This document shows, piece by piece, positions 48,688 to 60,671 of a stretch of 64,000 nt of DNA. The position numbers and the translations under genes are program-made. The notes beneath the pieces were generated by a model. The model saw nothing but the letters and a program-made list of their open reading frames with translations. It was not told where the DNA came from and did not search any database. The stretch's first letter is position 1, and each line of letters begins with the position of its first letter. Where the stretch lies: contig JAJNNY010000038.1 in NCBI GenBank assembly GCA_022453515.1, forward strand, positions 248,001 to 312,000, written 5' to 3'. Origin of the DNA: Astrocystis sublimbata. Its lineage: Eukaryota > Ascomycota > Sordariomycetes > Xylariales > Xylariaceae.

Positions 48688-49857
48688 TCATGTCTCGTGG
48701 TCCGAGGGGTCTTCCCCATTCGGAACGAAATATACACTCTTCCCCGGACCTCTTTCAACTGCCGCAGTATGAAACGCCTTTTCCCAATCATCCAGTCCAA
48801 ACTTCCCACTGATCGTCATGCTCGCTCTATATCCAATCTTAAGCACACCTGTTTCGACAAGTTTGACTAAGTGCTCGGCTTGCTGCGCAGTGTTCATAAA
48901 AGTGCCCTTGATTGTGAGCGCCTTGTGAACAATCTGTCCGTAAGGCAGCTCCAGATTACCACGGACTCCACCCATCAAACTCATGCGGCCACCAGGCTTC
49001 AGACACGCGATCCCTGCTTCAATATGAGACGCTTTCCCTGCCTGAGGTGGCGTAATGTCAAAATAAACATCCACTCGCCCCAAGAACTGTGCCAAGGCGT
49101 CGATGTCTTCCTGTAGGACGCCGCTCATCTTCACCGTTTCTATTCGATCGGATAAATCCTTCAGCTTCGCGAGAGCCGTCTCGCTTCTTCCCATGGCGAT
49201 TACACGGGCGCCCATGGCAAGAGCGACGTGTACCGCCGCGCTGCCAAAAGACCCCGTTGCCGGTGCAATGAGAACCGTCTCGCCGGCCTTTAAGCGGATA
49301 TCGGAGAGCCCGCCGTGGGGCACCACCAGCTGACTGAGACATCCGAGTTCTTCAAGTCGGTAGCCGAGTCTCCGAACCAGGACGTCTTCGTCGAGGACGT
49401 GGACACTCTCCATCGGTGCCGTTGCCAGTGTGGCCCAACATCCGCTACGCCACGCGCCTCTCATTAGCCTCCTTGTTCCCTCTGTGGTGCCCTCGTTAAA
49501 GCCCCGCAGGATCTTTGTATGGCCAGCATGGTCATCACGCGCACGCACCGTCAGCTCGACAAATACTAATTGCCCTAGCTGGAGGCTTGTGGAATCGGGT
49601 GGCAAGCCAGCGACACGGGCGATGCACGTGCCACCAGGTACCAGCGGAAGGGGGTATTTGTAGCCTCTGGAGTTCCCATTCGCGAATATTTCATTGACAT
49701 ATTGAACAATAATTGCGTATAATGGTTTCACAATGACTGCACCAGCTGTAGGCGTCGGAGTTGGTAAGGGCTCCAGTCTGGGAGGTGACGAGGGTGATTG
49801 GAAAAGAAGGCCGGTATAAGTATCCGGAAGAGAGTGTTCTGCAACAGTTTCCGTCAT
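48688..49857 (-). CDS. Medium-chain dehydrogenase/reductase (GroES-like, alcohol/quinone reductase type)
   Basis: Intronless. From the ATG at 49857 it is 389 aa. An in-frame ATG at 49950 would add 31 Arg/Lys-rich residues that could be a mitochondrial presequence; the shorter form fits family length better. It has a GroES-like N-terminal half, then a nucleotide-binding fold with APATGSFGSAAVHVALAMGA. The classical GHE zinc-ligand motif of alcohol dehydrogenases is replaced by GGT (PLVPGGTCIARV), so this may be a zinc-independent member. In the cluster it could interconvert the aldehyde released by the PKS reductase domain, or reduce a later carbonyl or enone; that is inference. It faces the PKS gene. 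Confidence 0.85.
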   Translation of the reverse strand: MTETVAEHSLPDTYTGLLFQSPSSPPRLEPLPTPTPTAGAVIVKPLYAIIVQYVNEIFANGNSRGYKYPLPLVPGGTCIARVAGLPPDSTSLQLGQLVFVELTVRARDDHAGHTKILRGFNEGTTEGTRRLMRGAWRSGCWATLATAPMESVHVLDEDVLVRRLGYRLEELGCLSQLVVPHGGLSDIRLKAGETVLIAPATGSFGSAAVHVALAMGARVIAMGRSETALAKLKDLSDRIETVKMSGVLQEDIDALAQFLGRVDVYFDITPPQAGKASHIEAGIACLKPGGRMSLMGGVRGNLELPYGQIVHKALTIKGTFMNTAQQAEHLVKLVETGVLKIGYRASMTISGKFGLDDWEKAFHTAAVERGPGKSVYFVPNGEDPSDHET

Positions 49858-49950
49858 CTTGGTTGAGATTTGGGAATACAAGAAGCGATAGGGAAACGGA
49901 ACCTTAGATTTCACCCTTTGTCTAGTGAAACGGGGTAGGGATGCCTTCAT

Positions 49951-51032
49951 GTGGCAGGATACTAGGTCGCTGCGATTAGGGATCCTGGTATGGAGGATGT
50001 GAGATGTGGTATTGCAACTAGAGTAGAGTAAAGACTAAGTTATTAGGAGATGTTTGGTCATATCAATAACCAGCTGGAAAAAGCCTAACTCCTATCACCG
50101 TTATTGTGTTGCACAAGTTATTACATAGTAGGTACATAGGTCGGGTCGGGTACCTATCGTCGCGGCGATTGGCCACATATAACCAGGAGCCGCATCAACT
50201 CGCATTTGCCACACTTAGAATCCCGATGCAGAGCAGGGAGGCAAAGGCCTGTCGTCGGGTAAGCTTACTTTGGGCTTATGCACTTTTGACAAGCACTTGC
50301 TGATGTAATGTCATTCTCAATTGCAAATATTCTACCTACTTAAGTAGGTAGGCACTTAGACAGCAGTTGCAGTTCTACCAGGCTTTATAATACACCTACC
50401 GTACCTAGTATCATAATGATCATTAGGTTGCTATCGCTGTTATTCCTTACTTCCTCATCTCCCGGTCGTGCGATGTGGAAAATAGATAAAAGTATACACA
50501 CCCATCTAGTGATATATATTCCGCTTCGTCGTGTAATAAGCATCGTACCTTATGTCCTGTAGAACTTAATAAAATGTGTTTGTAAGTTCTTTGAAATCAG
50601 ATGATAATCAGATCATAAACCTGATCTATGAAGTATTAGCATAGTGCTCTATCTGTAGGGCACTCTTATTTACTTCTCACCCCACGGACCCATGTCAATC
50701 TCCCGAGTGATCAGCGGATGGATATGTAGGTACGGGGAGGTAGTCAGTAATGGTGCCGCACTGTCGGCATGCGAAACCTGCATGTAATTGGTCATGGCCT
50801 TTTGTTCACCGACTCACGAGCCCATAAGCCGCGCGCAGCGTCTTGGATGGCATCGCTCTCGTATGGCGAAATGCCGGATAGGTCTCAGTATGAGCTTATG
50901 TTATCTGTAGACCTGATTCCTTGAGTGCGAGTAGGCCTGTCGCATTTATAATTCGTGTATGGCGCTCATGCAAGAATCCCATGTCGTTATGTTCCCTCTG
51001 CGTACCTGTGATTCCAACCCCCAACTTTCGAT
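49951..51032. other. Divergent promoter region, MDR / questin-oxidase-like genes
   Basis: No gene is supported. It holds a TCG-N5-CGA site (50764-50774) and several TAGG/CCTA short repeats. Confidence 0.5.
50764..50774. promoter_or_regulatory. TCG-N5-CGA site (AflR core), questin-oxidase-like/MDR promoter
   Basis: The sequence is TCGGCATGCGA, about 260 bp upstream of the questin-oxidase-like start. Only the core palindrome matches the AflR site. Confidence 0.4.
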
Positions 51033-52619
51033 ATGACGGCCAACGTGTCCCAACTCGTATCGGGCAAGATCCAACTATCCCCTTGGGCTACTCCTGGTTA
51101 TACGCATGCCGTGAGCCTGACGCAAGAAAGCGCAGACAGAACCTCCGAGCTGCTCACAATTAACCATACTTTGTACCACACAAGGTGGAAAGCTACCTTC
51201 CACAGTAGGCTTACCTACACTAAACAGTCACCACCAAGTGTTCCGACTAATGCCAGAACCTAGATCATATAGTTCACCACCTCCTGGCCCTCTGGGCGCT
51301 AGGAGCCTCTCCGGTCGAGATACAGGACATGTGGGACTTGAATCAACCATATCAGTCCCTCATGGAGCGATCCGATGGGGCCGTGGACGCACGAAGACAA
51401 CTGAATCTCAAAGAATCGGCGGTCTTTGACGATTGTCTCGGAAGAGATGATCATTATGTAGACTTCTTGAAGTATTTCAAAGAGGAGATCGCCGAGAGGG
51501 ACGTACCAAGCGTCGTCAGAGAGTACGTGCTCAAGGGTGACGAGCGAGCGAATGATATTTTCTGTCGCATGTACACAGGTGCGTAACAGTCTAGCAGGTA
51601 TTGACATTATTACTATCGCCTCCGAGGAATTTAGATTAATTAGTGCAATTGTAGATCTCGTGCATCCCATGATCCATCTGGGATGCGCTCTTGAGTTCGA
51701 CCAGCCGGATCTAGTCGCAGAAGCTCTTGCAGCAGCCTGCATTCACGATAACTGGCCTAAAGCGTTTCTGTTACCAGCAGAGGAGTATGCCCGGTCGAAT
51801 ATGGAAGGACTTCCATCCAAATCGCTTCTTCAACTGCTCGAAAGCCTGCGCGCCGATCCAGAGATCGCCTCAGCAGTCAAGTCCTCGGACCCATTCAACA
51901 AGATACCGGACGGGTTCCTCAAGCGCGTCAGTGCTACCAAACTCGCGTCCTTTCTTGGTAAGTTTCGCGTGGAAGCGACAGAAAAGGACTGCCGGCACAA
52001 GATGGCCGAGATGATGCACACCTGTGCGTACATGACCGGCGCGGCGCAAAGGCCGAGCAAACTCGAGGCGGTTGATTTCGTCCTCCTGCATAGCGCTACA
52101 CTGACTGTCTTCTATCCGGCCATCCTCTCCCTCGATTGGCTTTCAAACATGGAGAAGGCCCGCCTGATCGAGGCCAAGGCAAGAGTCGATGCCGTCATGT
52201 ATGCTGGCTCTGGATGTCCGGCACTATATCCCAGGCGCATCATTGAATATACACCACGACACCCGAGAGATGGTTGGCCCGAGCTCTTCCACCGCTCTAT
52301 CGTCTACCGAGATGAAGGGCACGCAGCGAAGTTGATCCGAGCGCTTTTTGGTTTAGAGCGACTCGAGGATCCGACCCCCGACTTCCCCATCACGAAAGAA
52401 GAGTTTCTCAAGATCGCGCACATGGCGATGGACTCCATCGAGCGTACACAGGAGCCAGATGGTAATAAGGTAATACCGAATGATGTGGCTGAAGCTGTGG
52501 TGAATCGTGTGGGATTTGGAGGCGAGATGGTCGTTGGCAATATGGCGCGGTGGGTGTTTTATGGTGGATTGGACAGTTCGTGGAATTACGTTCCTAATTC
52601 GGACGGTCTTCATTTTTAA
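51033..52619 (+). CDS. Questin-oxidase-like (AflY/HypC, DUF4243) Baeyer-Villiger-type oxidase
   Basis: Three exons are predicted: 51033-51204, 51264-51578 and 51655-52619, giving 483 aa, the family size. The introns (59 and 76 nt) keep phase and rebuild two hallmark segments: HNHIVHHLLALWALGA across intron 1 and CRMYTDLVHPMIHLGCALEF across intron 2. This cofactor-poor family includes questin oxidases of geodin and trypacidin pathways and AflY in aflatoxin biosynthesis, which carry out ring-opening or Baeyer-Villiger-type oxidations of anthraquinone-type intermediates. Its presence next to an NR-PKS suggests oxidative cleavage of a fused aromatic intermediate. Initiation from the upstream exon is supported by the NHTLYHTRW motif near its end. 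Substrate unknown. Confidence 0.88.
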
Positions 52620-53640
52620 AACAATGAAAGTCTCCAGATGAGCTCGACGCTGTCGCATTACTTTCCCAGCATCTCTCGCTAATGGATAGGTGCTTGGAAA
52701 TCCATAACGCCGTCGCAGTAGTCACACCTAGGGTTGCTTCGTTTTGAATATCGTTTCAGTAATTCAATATTTGATATAAATCCCCAGGACCGAATTTCGT
52801 TATGAAATGATTTAAGCTCCCCGAGAAACGAGTTTTCCGAGCCGACGGGGCTATGACAACTATACGCATCTCCTAACTTGGTCAGGACAATCCAACGTAA
52901 ATCGCCTCCCCGGCGAGCCCGGCCCCCTCTTTCAGCAATACAAGCGATTTAAACAGCGTTTCGATTGAAGTAAGTTTAAAATTGTGTGACTTATAATCAA
53001 TTTCCCGGGGGTGTGTAATCCATGCTAATTATTGCCTCAACCATAAGGTGCAGCTCCTAACTAACGAGTTCCCACAAGTTCAACTTTGCGGAGAAGGCCT
53101 ATCTAAAATCAACAAGTAGCTTTACGTTCATCGGGGTATCATTTGGCTCAGATCGGACAATATCGAGCTCCGAGTCAGTCTCGGCGTTATGGGCCTGTTT
53201 GTGCGGCCTCTCGGGAATCAAAGACCCTGCATCATTGGCCGGAGGACATCTCTGCAGACAAGGGACGTGAAAGATTGGTATCTGATTGTCGCAGAGCAAA
53301 ACATGAAGTTCAGCCCCATACTAGTATACAAACGGGCATACGGGAATAGGAGTATATCCATTATGTCCGCTTAGTCTAGGTATAAATGCCATACACTGTT
53401 GTTTTTTCTCACTCTGCCATCTTGCGTTGCTTGGATCTGTAAATTGCATACTAGTAATGACTTACTACGGAGATAGGTACCTTGCCAATACTACAGCTCA
53501 ACACGTGTTTTTTCCCTTCTCTTGAATTCCAACACTGCCACCCTAGTCTACACGAAGGCCTGGCGGTTTGCTAAACAGATCTGGCGACCACCGAGGGCTC
53601 TGACTTCCAACGATCCTTGCTAGAAACACCAGTCGGTGCG
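52620..53640. other. Promoter region of the MFS transporter gene
   Basis: No convincing gene. It is A/T-richer than its neighbours (about 52730-53060) and holds a TCG-N5-CGA site at 53163-53173. Confidence 0.5.
53163..53173. promoter_or_regulatory. TCG-N5-CGA site (AflR core), MFS promoter
   Basis: The sequence is TCGAGCTCCGA, about 470 bp upstream of the transporter start. Only the core palindrome matches the AflR site. Confidence 0.4.
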
Positions 53641-55435
53641 ATGGCGTCAGATCCGAAGAAAGCGCAAGGCACAGGCACTGAACAGGCCGCCGGAAAAGAG
53701 ATGTTCGATCAACAAGGGGACGGTAACGTGTATTCACAGCACAATGGCTCTAGATCAAACGTAGGGTCAAACGGGGAGCAAAAGCACGAAGCCAAGCCGG
53801 AAGATGACCGTGCCAAGAGCCGGTCTCCGGGGTCCGCCTCCGCCCACATTCCGAGACCGATTCTCCGGTCTGAACGCCGTGGGTTATTGGGACGCCTCGC
53901 TCTCATTCCCGAGGTGGAAAATCCGTACGAGTACAAGAGTGGTACCAAGTGGCTGATGACGTTCATCGTCGCCTTCGCGGCTGCCACGTCGTCCACCGGC
54001 ACCTCTATCTTCTATCGTGAGTTGCCCAATTAATTAGTTATTACTACTAGCCGACGAACCGAGAGCGAAGAGGGTTGTCCATTTGCCTCATAAGCTGATC
54101 AAGCACGTAGCCGCTCTATCTGTGGTGGCCAGAGATCTGAACACTACTCAAGCTGTCGCAAACCTGTCGCTGGCGTTTTACTTGCTTGCAATGGCTTTTA
54201 CGCCCCTCTGGTGGTAAGTCGGCCTGTGAGGGGTGCCGTCTGGCATTTCCCGAATCGAACAAACCATTACTAAAAAGCAAAGTAGGTCCGCATGGTCTGA
54301 AGTTTTAGGACGAAGGACCATATATATCCTATCGTTTTTCCTCTTCGCTGTCTTCTCGGTGATTAGCGCTGTAAGCGTTAACATCGCAATGCTCATCGTT
54401 TTCCGGGTGCTTACGGGCGGTGCCTCGGCTTCAGTGCAAGCAGTAGGTGCTGGTACTGTAGCTGACATATGGGAACCAAAGGAACGTGGAAAAGCCATGG
54501 GAATATTCTATCTAGGGCCGCTCTGTGGCCCCGGTATTGCACCAATCATCGGAGGGGCCTTGACGCAAGCCTTCGGCTGGAGGAGCACTTTATGGTTCCT
54601 TGTAATCTTCGCAGGCGTTCTATTCCTACTGATCTTGTTCTGTCTCCCGGAGACACTGGGTAGACGCCCGTCCCCCGAACCTGAAAGCAACCCGCAAGGA
54701 ACCAAGAAATTTGGCGTAATTATCAAGCGTTTTATAGACCCTTTCAAGGTGCTCGCTCTCCTGCGCTACCCGCCCATCATTATCTCTGTCTTCTCGGCGG
54801 CCATCGCCTTCGGCTCACTCTACGTCGTCAACATTTCGATTGAGACCGTATTCTCTGTTCCGCCGTACAATTTCACCACCATCGAAGTAGGACTTCTTTA
54901 TCTTGCACCAACACTAGGCTACGCGTTAGCCTCGGTTCTGGGCGGGCGCTGGATCGACTTCATTATGCATCGCGAGGCAGAGAAAGCGGGCCGATATGAT
55001 CCCGACGGCAAGTTAGTGTACCTTCCCGAAGATCGCATGAAGGAGAACATCTGGCTCGCCTCGTCGCTGTATCCGGCCGGCATGATCTGGTACGGCTGGA
55101 CGGCTGATAAGGCAATACATTGGATTGTACCCACCATCGCCACCTTCTTCTTCGGTATCGGCAGCATGCTTGTTTTCGGTGCGGTTACGACGGTGCTCAC
55201 AGAGTTTACGCCTAAGAAAGCTTCTAGCGGTGTTGCTGTGAACAACTTCATGCGAAGCACCATCGCTACTATCGGCGCTGTTGTCACAGAACCTCTTGTT
55301 CGTGCCATAGGCGCTGGCTGGACATGCACAGCTATTGGGTTATTTGCGTTCGTGGCGGGCAACGGGGCTATCCTTGCACTTAAGACCTGGGGGCCCCAGT
55401 GGAGGGTCAAGATGGACAAGAAGCTGAACTCTTAG
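53641..55435 (+). CDS. MFS transporter (DHA1-like drug/metabolite exporter)
   Basis: Three exons are predicted: 53641-54016, 54111-54213 and 54286-55435, giving 542 aa. A hydrophilic, disordered N-terminus of about 95 residues precedes roughly 12 membrane segments. The first segment begins at KWLMTFIVAFAAATSSTG. The A-motif region reads SAWSEVLGRRTIYI, and the C-motif-like stretch GPLCGPGIAPIIGGALTQAFGWR identifies a proton antiporter of the DHA1 type. The introns fall in the first and second membrane segments and preserve phase (FYPALSVVARDLNTTQA; LWWSAWSEVLGRR). It is the right-most cluster gene. A role in exporting the product or in self-protection is inferred from position. Confidence 0.92.
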
Positions 55436-55937
55436 ATGCGGACTCATACCCATGAAAGAAGTAATTACTCGTCATGTGTTGGACTTGCTCATACCAACTG
55501 AGCCAATATAAAGAGGGAACTATTGTACATCACGGCAGAGATGCCTGCATAGCTCGGGTGCATTTATTCGCCCATGTGTCAGTGACCGACCAATCCTGGA
55601 CGCTAGTAGCGGTCAGTAGACGTCTTCTTTCTGCTACTCGATACCCTGACGTAAGTCCGTCATCATATTGTACAGCTGGGAAGTATCGAAATTTTGAGAT
55701 GACTATATCACAACGAATACGCATATTAGCCTATCAACTCCTACCCAAAAGCTCCAGCTTCAATTGAGAATCAGGACAACAACAACAACAACAAATATTG
55801 AGACGAAAATCAATTTATAATATTAGGCAAGAGGATCTAAAAGGATCGTCGGGGCAGTAACTACATCCAATTGGCCATTCACTAGTTTTGTCAATCCTTT
55901 CTTATAGCCAGCAACGCTCACGAACCAATTATCAATT
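55436..55937. other. Intergenic region at the right edge of the cluster
   Basis: 3' flanks of the MFS and DUF1996 genes. It contains a short AAC trinucleotide run near 55775-55795 and no gene. Confidence 0.5.
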
Positions 55938-57450
55938 TCACATGCCCGGGAGCTTCTCTAGCCCTGTGGTGAGAGGTCAGCAAACAAATCCAGACACAGA
56001 GAATTCCTGGACACCTACATCCATCGGTCACTTCGCCAACCATGTCTTTAACAGTGCATTTGTTGGCAGTTGCCATCTGCTGCTTCTGGAGAGCGCCACA
56101 TCCATCATAGAAGCACTCGGACTTATCCATGGCGCGCTGAAGGGCGTCGCCTTTCCAGCCGAACATGTAGTCTGCGTGATTGCCCGGCCCGTTGACGCCC
56201 TCGAAGCTCCATACGAAGGGGTTCTTAGCTCCTGATTGCCACACTAAAAACGTTGTAGGTTAGAGATCAGTCATCTCGTATGGGTGTATATATACTGGGA
56301 TTTGGTCGATTGTGCCAGGGAGGACTTATGTAATTTGGAGCACGTACAGCTGTTAAACTTGGACGTGTCCCAAACAGTCTCGTATGTCACCTGGAGTCAA
56401 ATGTTAGCCGCTGTTTGGTCAAAGGCTCGCGACAAGTCGTAGAGTAATGAGTGAAAGTTAACTACCTGTGGCATCCGGACGGGATGAGATGCCGGGCAAG
56501 CAGGTGCGGCGACAAATCCATCCATAGTGATGGTGTTGTACATGTGTGATTGGTGGTCGGGACTGTCGAGGTCCTTCCCGTTCCAGCATCTAGGCGCAGT
56601 TAGAATGATACAATCACTTTACAACTTCTAGCAAGGGGACACTAACGCAGGGAAGTGGTTGGAAACGAAGATTCCCCCAGCGCAAGGTGTGGTTGGGAAA
56701 TCGGGCATTTCCCGGCCCCTGCCACCACCGGCAGATAAACATTGATATCGTAACCCGACATGCGCAGCACCGGTGTTTGTCGGACTACCAACGGTCATCC
56801 GAAAGCCCTAGTAGCCGCATTAGCGTCCTCGAATTCCACCCGTGAATGATACGAGTTGGGCGAAGTTGCTTACTGGTGGGAATGTTTTCACGGGATTTCT
56901 GGCGATCGTGTCCCTTATGAGATCGTTCTGTGTGTAGTAGACAGTAATACCGCCTATTGTTCCCGAGTATCCGTCCAGGTTCCCAGGGTTAACGGGTTTG
57001 ACAGGTACTCTGTGGTAGGAGCCATTCTGTGGATGCTTGAAGTACAGACTAGCATTGCAGTTGAGTTAGCTAGTTGTGTCTGAAGTGTAATCAGTTGCCC
57101 ATGTTGATTGATCGAGCTTTCGGGTATGTTGACACGCGAATTGAACAATTGAAGCTTGAAGGTATTGGCGTTGCAAATCACAGCAACATTTTGACTCACG
57201 TTGCTGTCCAGTAATTGCTGAGATCTTCCGGAAACTCGCAGGTGGTGCAAGTAGCTCGTTCGGACACATCGCCTGTCATGGTGGCATTGAACGCGTTTCC
57301 ACCAACGATATGGTGGACATGGGCAGACGGGTTAGAGCCCGGCTGAACAACGGGATCAAGTCTTTGAAGCGTGAGCGTTGAGCATTGGAAACGAAGCCCA
57401 GCCTGGACTTGGACGACGAGCGCGAGGACACCGGCAGAAATCCCCTTCAT
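55938..57450 (-). CDS. Secreted DUF1996 domain protein
   Basis: Seven exons are predicted: 57450-57200, 57048-56874, 56807-56647, 56589-56466, 56390-56348, 56243-56019 and 55963-55938, giving 334 aa. A signal peptide is visible (MKGISAGVLALVVQVQAG). Family hallmarks follow: QRLDPVVQPG, SAHVHHIVGGNAFNATM, CTTCEFPEDLSNYWTATLYF, GLRYQCL, CWNGKDLDSPDHQSHMY and GNHADYMFGWKGDALQRAMD. The last exon is short and yields WLEKLPGM. DUF1996 proteins are secreted fungal proteins, sometimes joined to WSC domains, of unsettled function. No WSC domain is present here. It lies outside the biosynthetic set and is probably unrelated to it. Confidence 0.88.
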
Positions 57451-58656
57451 GTTGACGGTAGATGCAATATTGGACTCTTTATGCTAGCACATGCATCAAA
57501 ACGTGACAGTTGCAGATTTGTAGAGGGCAGCGAGCAGCGGGCAGCGGGCAACGTCAAGTCTGTCAAGTTCTATCTGGCACCTTATATCTACAAGTTCCGA
57601 TGCTTAATGGTGGTTTTCCGTTTTCTGTTGCGAAGTGCCTCGCCCAGGCCACCTTGTTATTGGCCAGAAATGAGATAACAAGTTCAATTGTTGGAACTGT
57701 TGAAGTACGGAATGATAGCAGCGGCGCTTCGTAGAGCCCACGGCACATTGTGTGCAAATCAGCTTAGACTTTGATTATCCGGATGATTATCCAGCTATAT
57801 GGAGAGTCCGCCATCCAGGTGATTGTTACTATATATATTGTCGGTGTGTGATGTAGCCAACGAGCATGACTGTCGGCAAATGTCTGTCCAACTTTGATTG
57901 GTAAGAGTAGTGTTCAGTGTCGGTCAACCTGACCTCGCTAGGGGGAGATGCGTCCACGATGCCGACGTTTATAGTACCTGGTGGGAGGTCGATAGGTTTC
58001 CAAAGTGCATGGCCCAAGTCGACTCTGCAGTCGACGCTTGCCACTATCACCTCATGATCCCAGACACTGACACCTAAGTTCCATGTATATACTCAGGTAA
58101 GTTCCAACTTGCGGAACGAGAGAAATGTATTAGTACTGCCGAGCTGCTAGCATCTGGCTCGTCTGGAGGCAGCTTTAGACGGTGGCTGAGCTGTGGCGTA
58201 GGCACTCGACTACCCTGCCGGCCTGCTTCCCCACTAGGTCGGAATAGGCAATGCCTAAGACCTAAATGTAGGCCCGTAGGGTACCTGAGCTCGCCTGAGC
58301 ACGTCCTAAAATGACGTGGGCAGCAGCAGCCCGTCAAGATGCGAACTCACGCGACGCCCAAGTCTTCCATCCCTTGCTCATGCCAGGCGCCCGTCCAACC
58401 TGAACAGCAATGTTGAAAGCCGATGCGTCTCTCCTCTCAACGTTTGCAAGAAACCTGACGTGATACCCATTGGGCGCACTGCCATATTACGTCATTCCTT
58501 GTGCGCCGCTGCAGTTTCACCAGGACAGAGAAGAAGGGGGGGAAAAAGGCTTTGTTTGTTCGCGCCTGGCGTGTGCCTCATTGCTCCCACTTTCGCACAC
58601 ATCCCTCGCGTCGCCTTTGGAACACCCACGAACCCCCCTAGGCCAACACATGCACA
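57451..58656. other. Intergenic region between divergent DUF1996 and ELF1 genes
   Basis: No gene is supported over 1.2 kb; both promoters should lie here. Confidence 0.5.
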
Positions 58657-59281
58657 ATGGTAAGCGTCGAGAGCGCATCTTCATATGTCTGGAGAGTAGA
58701 CCACGTATACTAATGACCGTGCCGTGCGCTTGTAGGGTAAACGCAAGAGTGCGCGGAAACCGCAGGGCCCCAAGAAGGTGCGCAGCCCCGAGACTCGTAT
58801 CCCACCGCCCGACGAGCGACCGAGCAGCATTCCCTTATTGACAAAATCCCACTACAGCGCGAAGGACTGGCGAAAGAATTCACCTGCCTGTTCTGCAACC
58901 ACGAGAAATCTGTACATGTCAAGCTAGACAAGAAAGCGGGCGTGGGCGACCTATCCTGCGCCGTGTGTGGTCAGCAGTTCCAATGTCGCATCAATACCCT
59001 AACAGAAGCCATCGACGTCTTCAGCGATTGGGTTGATGCCGCAGGTATGTCAAGCATCCACCAGCATTACACCGCCGGGCGAACCTTGGGGAAGGGGGTG
59101 CTGCTAACACACGTGCCCAGATGCCGTAGCTAAAGAGGCGGCGAACGACAAATCCTCCGGTCCGGCTTCGTATGGACGTGCCGGTACTCGAGCACCAATC
59201 AGAGACCGCGAGATCGAAGACCAAGACGATGAGCGGAGATACCAGGGCGAGGGCATTATTGATGACGAGGATGACTATTGA
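58657..59281 (+). CDS. ELF1: Transcription elongation factor Elf1 homologue
   Basis: Four exons are predicted: 58657-58659 (the ATG alone), 58736-58777, 58858-59044 and 59121-59281, giving 130 aa. The N-terminus [15 protein letters not shown] is the conserved basic tail, and the zinc ribbon has [10 protein letters not shown] and [10 protein letters not shown] (four Cys). The C-terminus is acidic (GIIDDEDDY). Elf1 travels with RNA polymerase II and helps it pass nucleosomes. The first coding exon contains only the start codon, followed directly by GTAAGC, a layout compatible with the strict GKRKS start of the family. Confidence 0.93.
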
Positions 59282-59601
59282 TTATTTGACTTCACGTCTG
59301 TGTCGCTCTCCCCCCCCCCCCCCCCCCTCCGCGACTCTTCTGCGACTCGCTTTTCTCCCACCAACATTCGCCCGTCTAGATCAACCACATCCTCAAGCTG
59401 AGAACTTCGCAGCACAACTCCATAGGGGTTTTTTGCTGTTCCTAGCCTATTTCGGGGGCGTGCTACTTGTGTCACTCGCGTGACCTATATTAAGGATGTA
59501 TCCTAAGCTGTACGGCTCATCAGAAAAGATGCCTGCTAGCAACTCGATCATGACGTTCGGCCGCAGGAGTCTGTCTACTTGCGCATCTTTAAAGCAGCTA
59601 G
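59282..59601. other. Intergenic region between convergent ELF1 and UPRT genes
   Basis: 3' flanks only. Apart from the poly-C tract nothing stands out. Confidence 0.5.
59310..59327. repeat. Poly-C tract, 18 nt
   Basis: A run of C lies just downstream of the ELF1 stop codon, likely in the 3' UTR. Confidence 0.8.

Positions 59602-60671
<1,070 letters not shown>

Noticed and set aside
53143..53374. Short plus-strand ORFs upstream of the MFS gene
   Set aside because: No conserved features. The region behaves like a promoter or leader.
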